NCBI RefSeq assembly: GCF_921294215.1
Contig: NZ_CAKLDM010000001.1
Span: 310,001-374,000, forward strand
Reading direction: 5' to 3'
DNA: 64,000 nucleotides
Origin: Vibrio marisflavi CECT 7928
GTDB taxonomy: Bacteria; Pseudomonadota; Gammaproteobacteria; Enterobacterales; Vibrionaceae
Made by a program: the position numbers and the translations under genes. The notes under the pieces were generated by a model. That model worked only from the letters and a program-made list of their open reading frames with translations. It was not told the DNA's origin and made no database searches. Positions 63,028-64,000 of this stretch are shown here, in pieces. Every line of letters begins with the position of its first letter. Within the stretch, counting starts at the first letter, position 1.

Positions 63028-63513
63028 CTACAGACATTTTTCTTTGAGACGGACACGCTCTTGATCATCTTGTTTTAGGGCTTCACGATATTTTGAGACT
63101 ATTTGCATTGTTTGGAGCTTAGTCTGCTCAATAGAATCTAGCTTTTCTTCAAGTGCTGCATAGCTGTCAGTTTGTATATTCTTTTCTGTCCGCTCAAAGT
63201 TAAGCGAACTAGATTGCGTTGTAGCGAGGTCTTTTGAATAAGTAGCTTTCCAATTTACGGACTCACCCGATTGCAGTCTTCCCTGAGCGCTTAGAACTCT
63301 TAGTCTGGATTCATATGCGCGTGGGAGGAGCTCCTCAGCTTCCTCTAGCTGAGAGCGAACAAAGCTAACCTCTCTTTTAAGAGCAAGTCGCAAATCAAGA
63401 GATTTTACTTTTTGTACATTTCTATAGCTTTTAACAGAGATAATTGAGCCAATTACACCAGTTATTGCACCAACTCCACCGAGTACGACTCCTACATATT
63501 CAATTGTGCTCAA
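63028..63513 (-). CDS. Integron-cassette-like gene: membrane-anchored coiled-coil protein
   Basis: 161 residues from a TTG start with GAGG seven bases upstream. One N-terminal membrane helix (YVGVVLGGVGAITGVIGSII) is followed by about 130 residues predicted as helical and charged, including LKREVSFVRSQLEEAEELLP and YAALEEKLDSIEQTKLQTMQ, likely coiled coil. No family recognised. It is followed within four bases by an attC site in the same orientation, the standard shape of an integron cassette. Gene product function is unknown, as for most cassettes. Confidence 0.7.
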   Translation of the reverse strand: MSTIEYVGVVLGGVGAITGVIGSIISVKSYRNVQKVKSLDLRLALKREVSFVRSQLEEAEELLPRAYESRLRVLSAQGRLQSGESVNWKATYSKDLATTQSSSLNFERTEKNIQTDSYAALEEKLDSIEQTKLQTMQIVSKYREALKQDDQERVRLKEKCL

Positions 63514-64000
63514 TTACTTACCTCTTCATTTGCCTAATATTCTTAATAATAGTCAGTTCGTTTTTCTACCTGAGTATCTTTCAATTAACTTATCATAAGT
63601 CATTAAATAATAAAGTATAAACTTCAGATTTCGTATTCCTCCTTCATATGGAAACAAGACGGCCTGTTATCACTTTTTAACAAAGCGCGTTATATTTGAA
63701 GCTATAGCATTAATTCATTGATTAAAAACGTTGTTATTCATTGGTCTGTGGATAAAACAACAGCGTACTTCCGATGAAATGAGCCATTTCTCGCAATTCA
63801 ATCTGAATCAAACCCAATAAACTGAATTAATGACCAGAAGTTGTGCAGCTCAGTGTTGTTGCGAAATGAAAAGGCGAACCCAATGGCTCGCCTTTTGCTA
63901 TTTACTTGGTCATCTGTGATCAACCGTTGATCACAGATAACTAAGATGGAAACTTGCCAGCTTTCTGAATCAAACATTTAGGATGCCCCTTTGAGATAAC
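63514..64000. other. Right-end intergenic region with terminator and inverted repeat
   Basis: No gene called. A terminator-like hairpin is at 63869-63896: AAAAGGCGA (63869-63877) with TCGCCTTTT (63888-63896). A perfect inverted repeat ATCTGTGATCAA (63912-63923) with TTGATCACAGAT (63927-63938) follows, whose right arm overlaps the second direct-repeat copy (63931-63943). On the minus strand a 19-codon open frame runs in from 64000 and stops at 63942, possibly the end of a gene beyond the window. Confidence 0.55.
63931..63943 (+). repeat. Right copy of the direct repeat flanking the attC cassette region
   Basis: TCACAGATAACTA identical to 62787-62799; both are followed shortly by TGGAAAC. This copy is also part of a palindrome (63912-63938). 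Confidence 0.7.

Noticed and set aside
1..64000. Search for CRISPR arrays, tRNA, rRNA, prophage, toxin-antitoxin pairs and transposases
   Set aside because: No regularly spaced repeats, tRNA-like folds, phage structural genes or transposase motifs were seen by reading.

Overview
This window reads as part of a Vibrio-type gammaproteobacterial genome, probably a secondary chromosome because most genes are accessory or metabolic. The genus-level evidence is a Qrr quorum-sensing small RNA with its sigma54 promoter and LuxO sites, a ktrAB potassium system, a DUF2850 protein, an intergenic repeat of the 'tatacccaagtaacctc' kind that I remember from Vibrio genomes, and a lone integron-type attC site. 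I saw no rRNA, tRNA, CRISPR array, prophage or insertion sequence.

Layout. 1-12 kb: sugar-phosphate uptake (uhpT, and the uhpABC sensor/regulator operon about 5 kb away), an NTPDase cut off at the left edge, and between the uhp parts an alpha/beta hydrolase plus a CitA/CitB-type two-component system divergent from a 2-hydroxycarboxylate transporter. 10-16 kb: a DUF819 membrane protein, a NitT/TauT-type ABC transporter with fused permeases and no binding protein, and a secreted tyrosine-phosphatase-like protein. 16-24 kb: TauE/SafE exporter, small membrane ORFs, a threonine-synthase-like enzyme with a possible attenuator, a LysR regulator, a MATE pump and two orphan solute-binding proteins. 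24-29 kb: a four-gene archaic chaperone-usher pilus operon whose usher has an unusual Lys/Pro-rich C-terminal extension. 29-32 kb: a dgcRNA-type D-glutamate catabolic cluster. 32-45 kb: chemoreceptor, DUF5993-DsbB pair, MscS channel, ktrAB, diguanylate cyclase, EamA exporter with divergent LysR, AlkB, GNAT and an Mpo1-like protein. 45-48 kb: the qrr gene and a large XRE regulator. 48-55 kb: an orphan GlpV-like solute-binding protein with an apparent AUU start, then three paralogous LysR genes, two of them from a tandem duplication that also copied the start of yjdM. 55-62 kb: a melibiose locus (melR, melA, melB) with an extra secreted glycoside hydrolase. 62-64 kb: a solute-binding protein and a single attC site that ends a gene cassette.

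Working logic. Several units pair a sensor or regulator with a transporter or catabolic enzyme (UhpABC-UhpT, CitAB-CitS, MelR-MelAB, DgcR-DgcNA), as expected for a nutritionally versatile marine bacterium. Many lone periplasmic binding proteins lack permeases. Starts were moved from the longest ORF wherever a ribosome binding site, signal peptide or paralogue alignment favoured a downstream codon.
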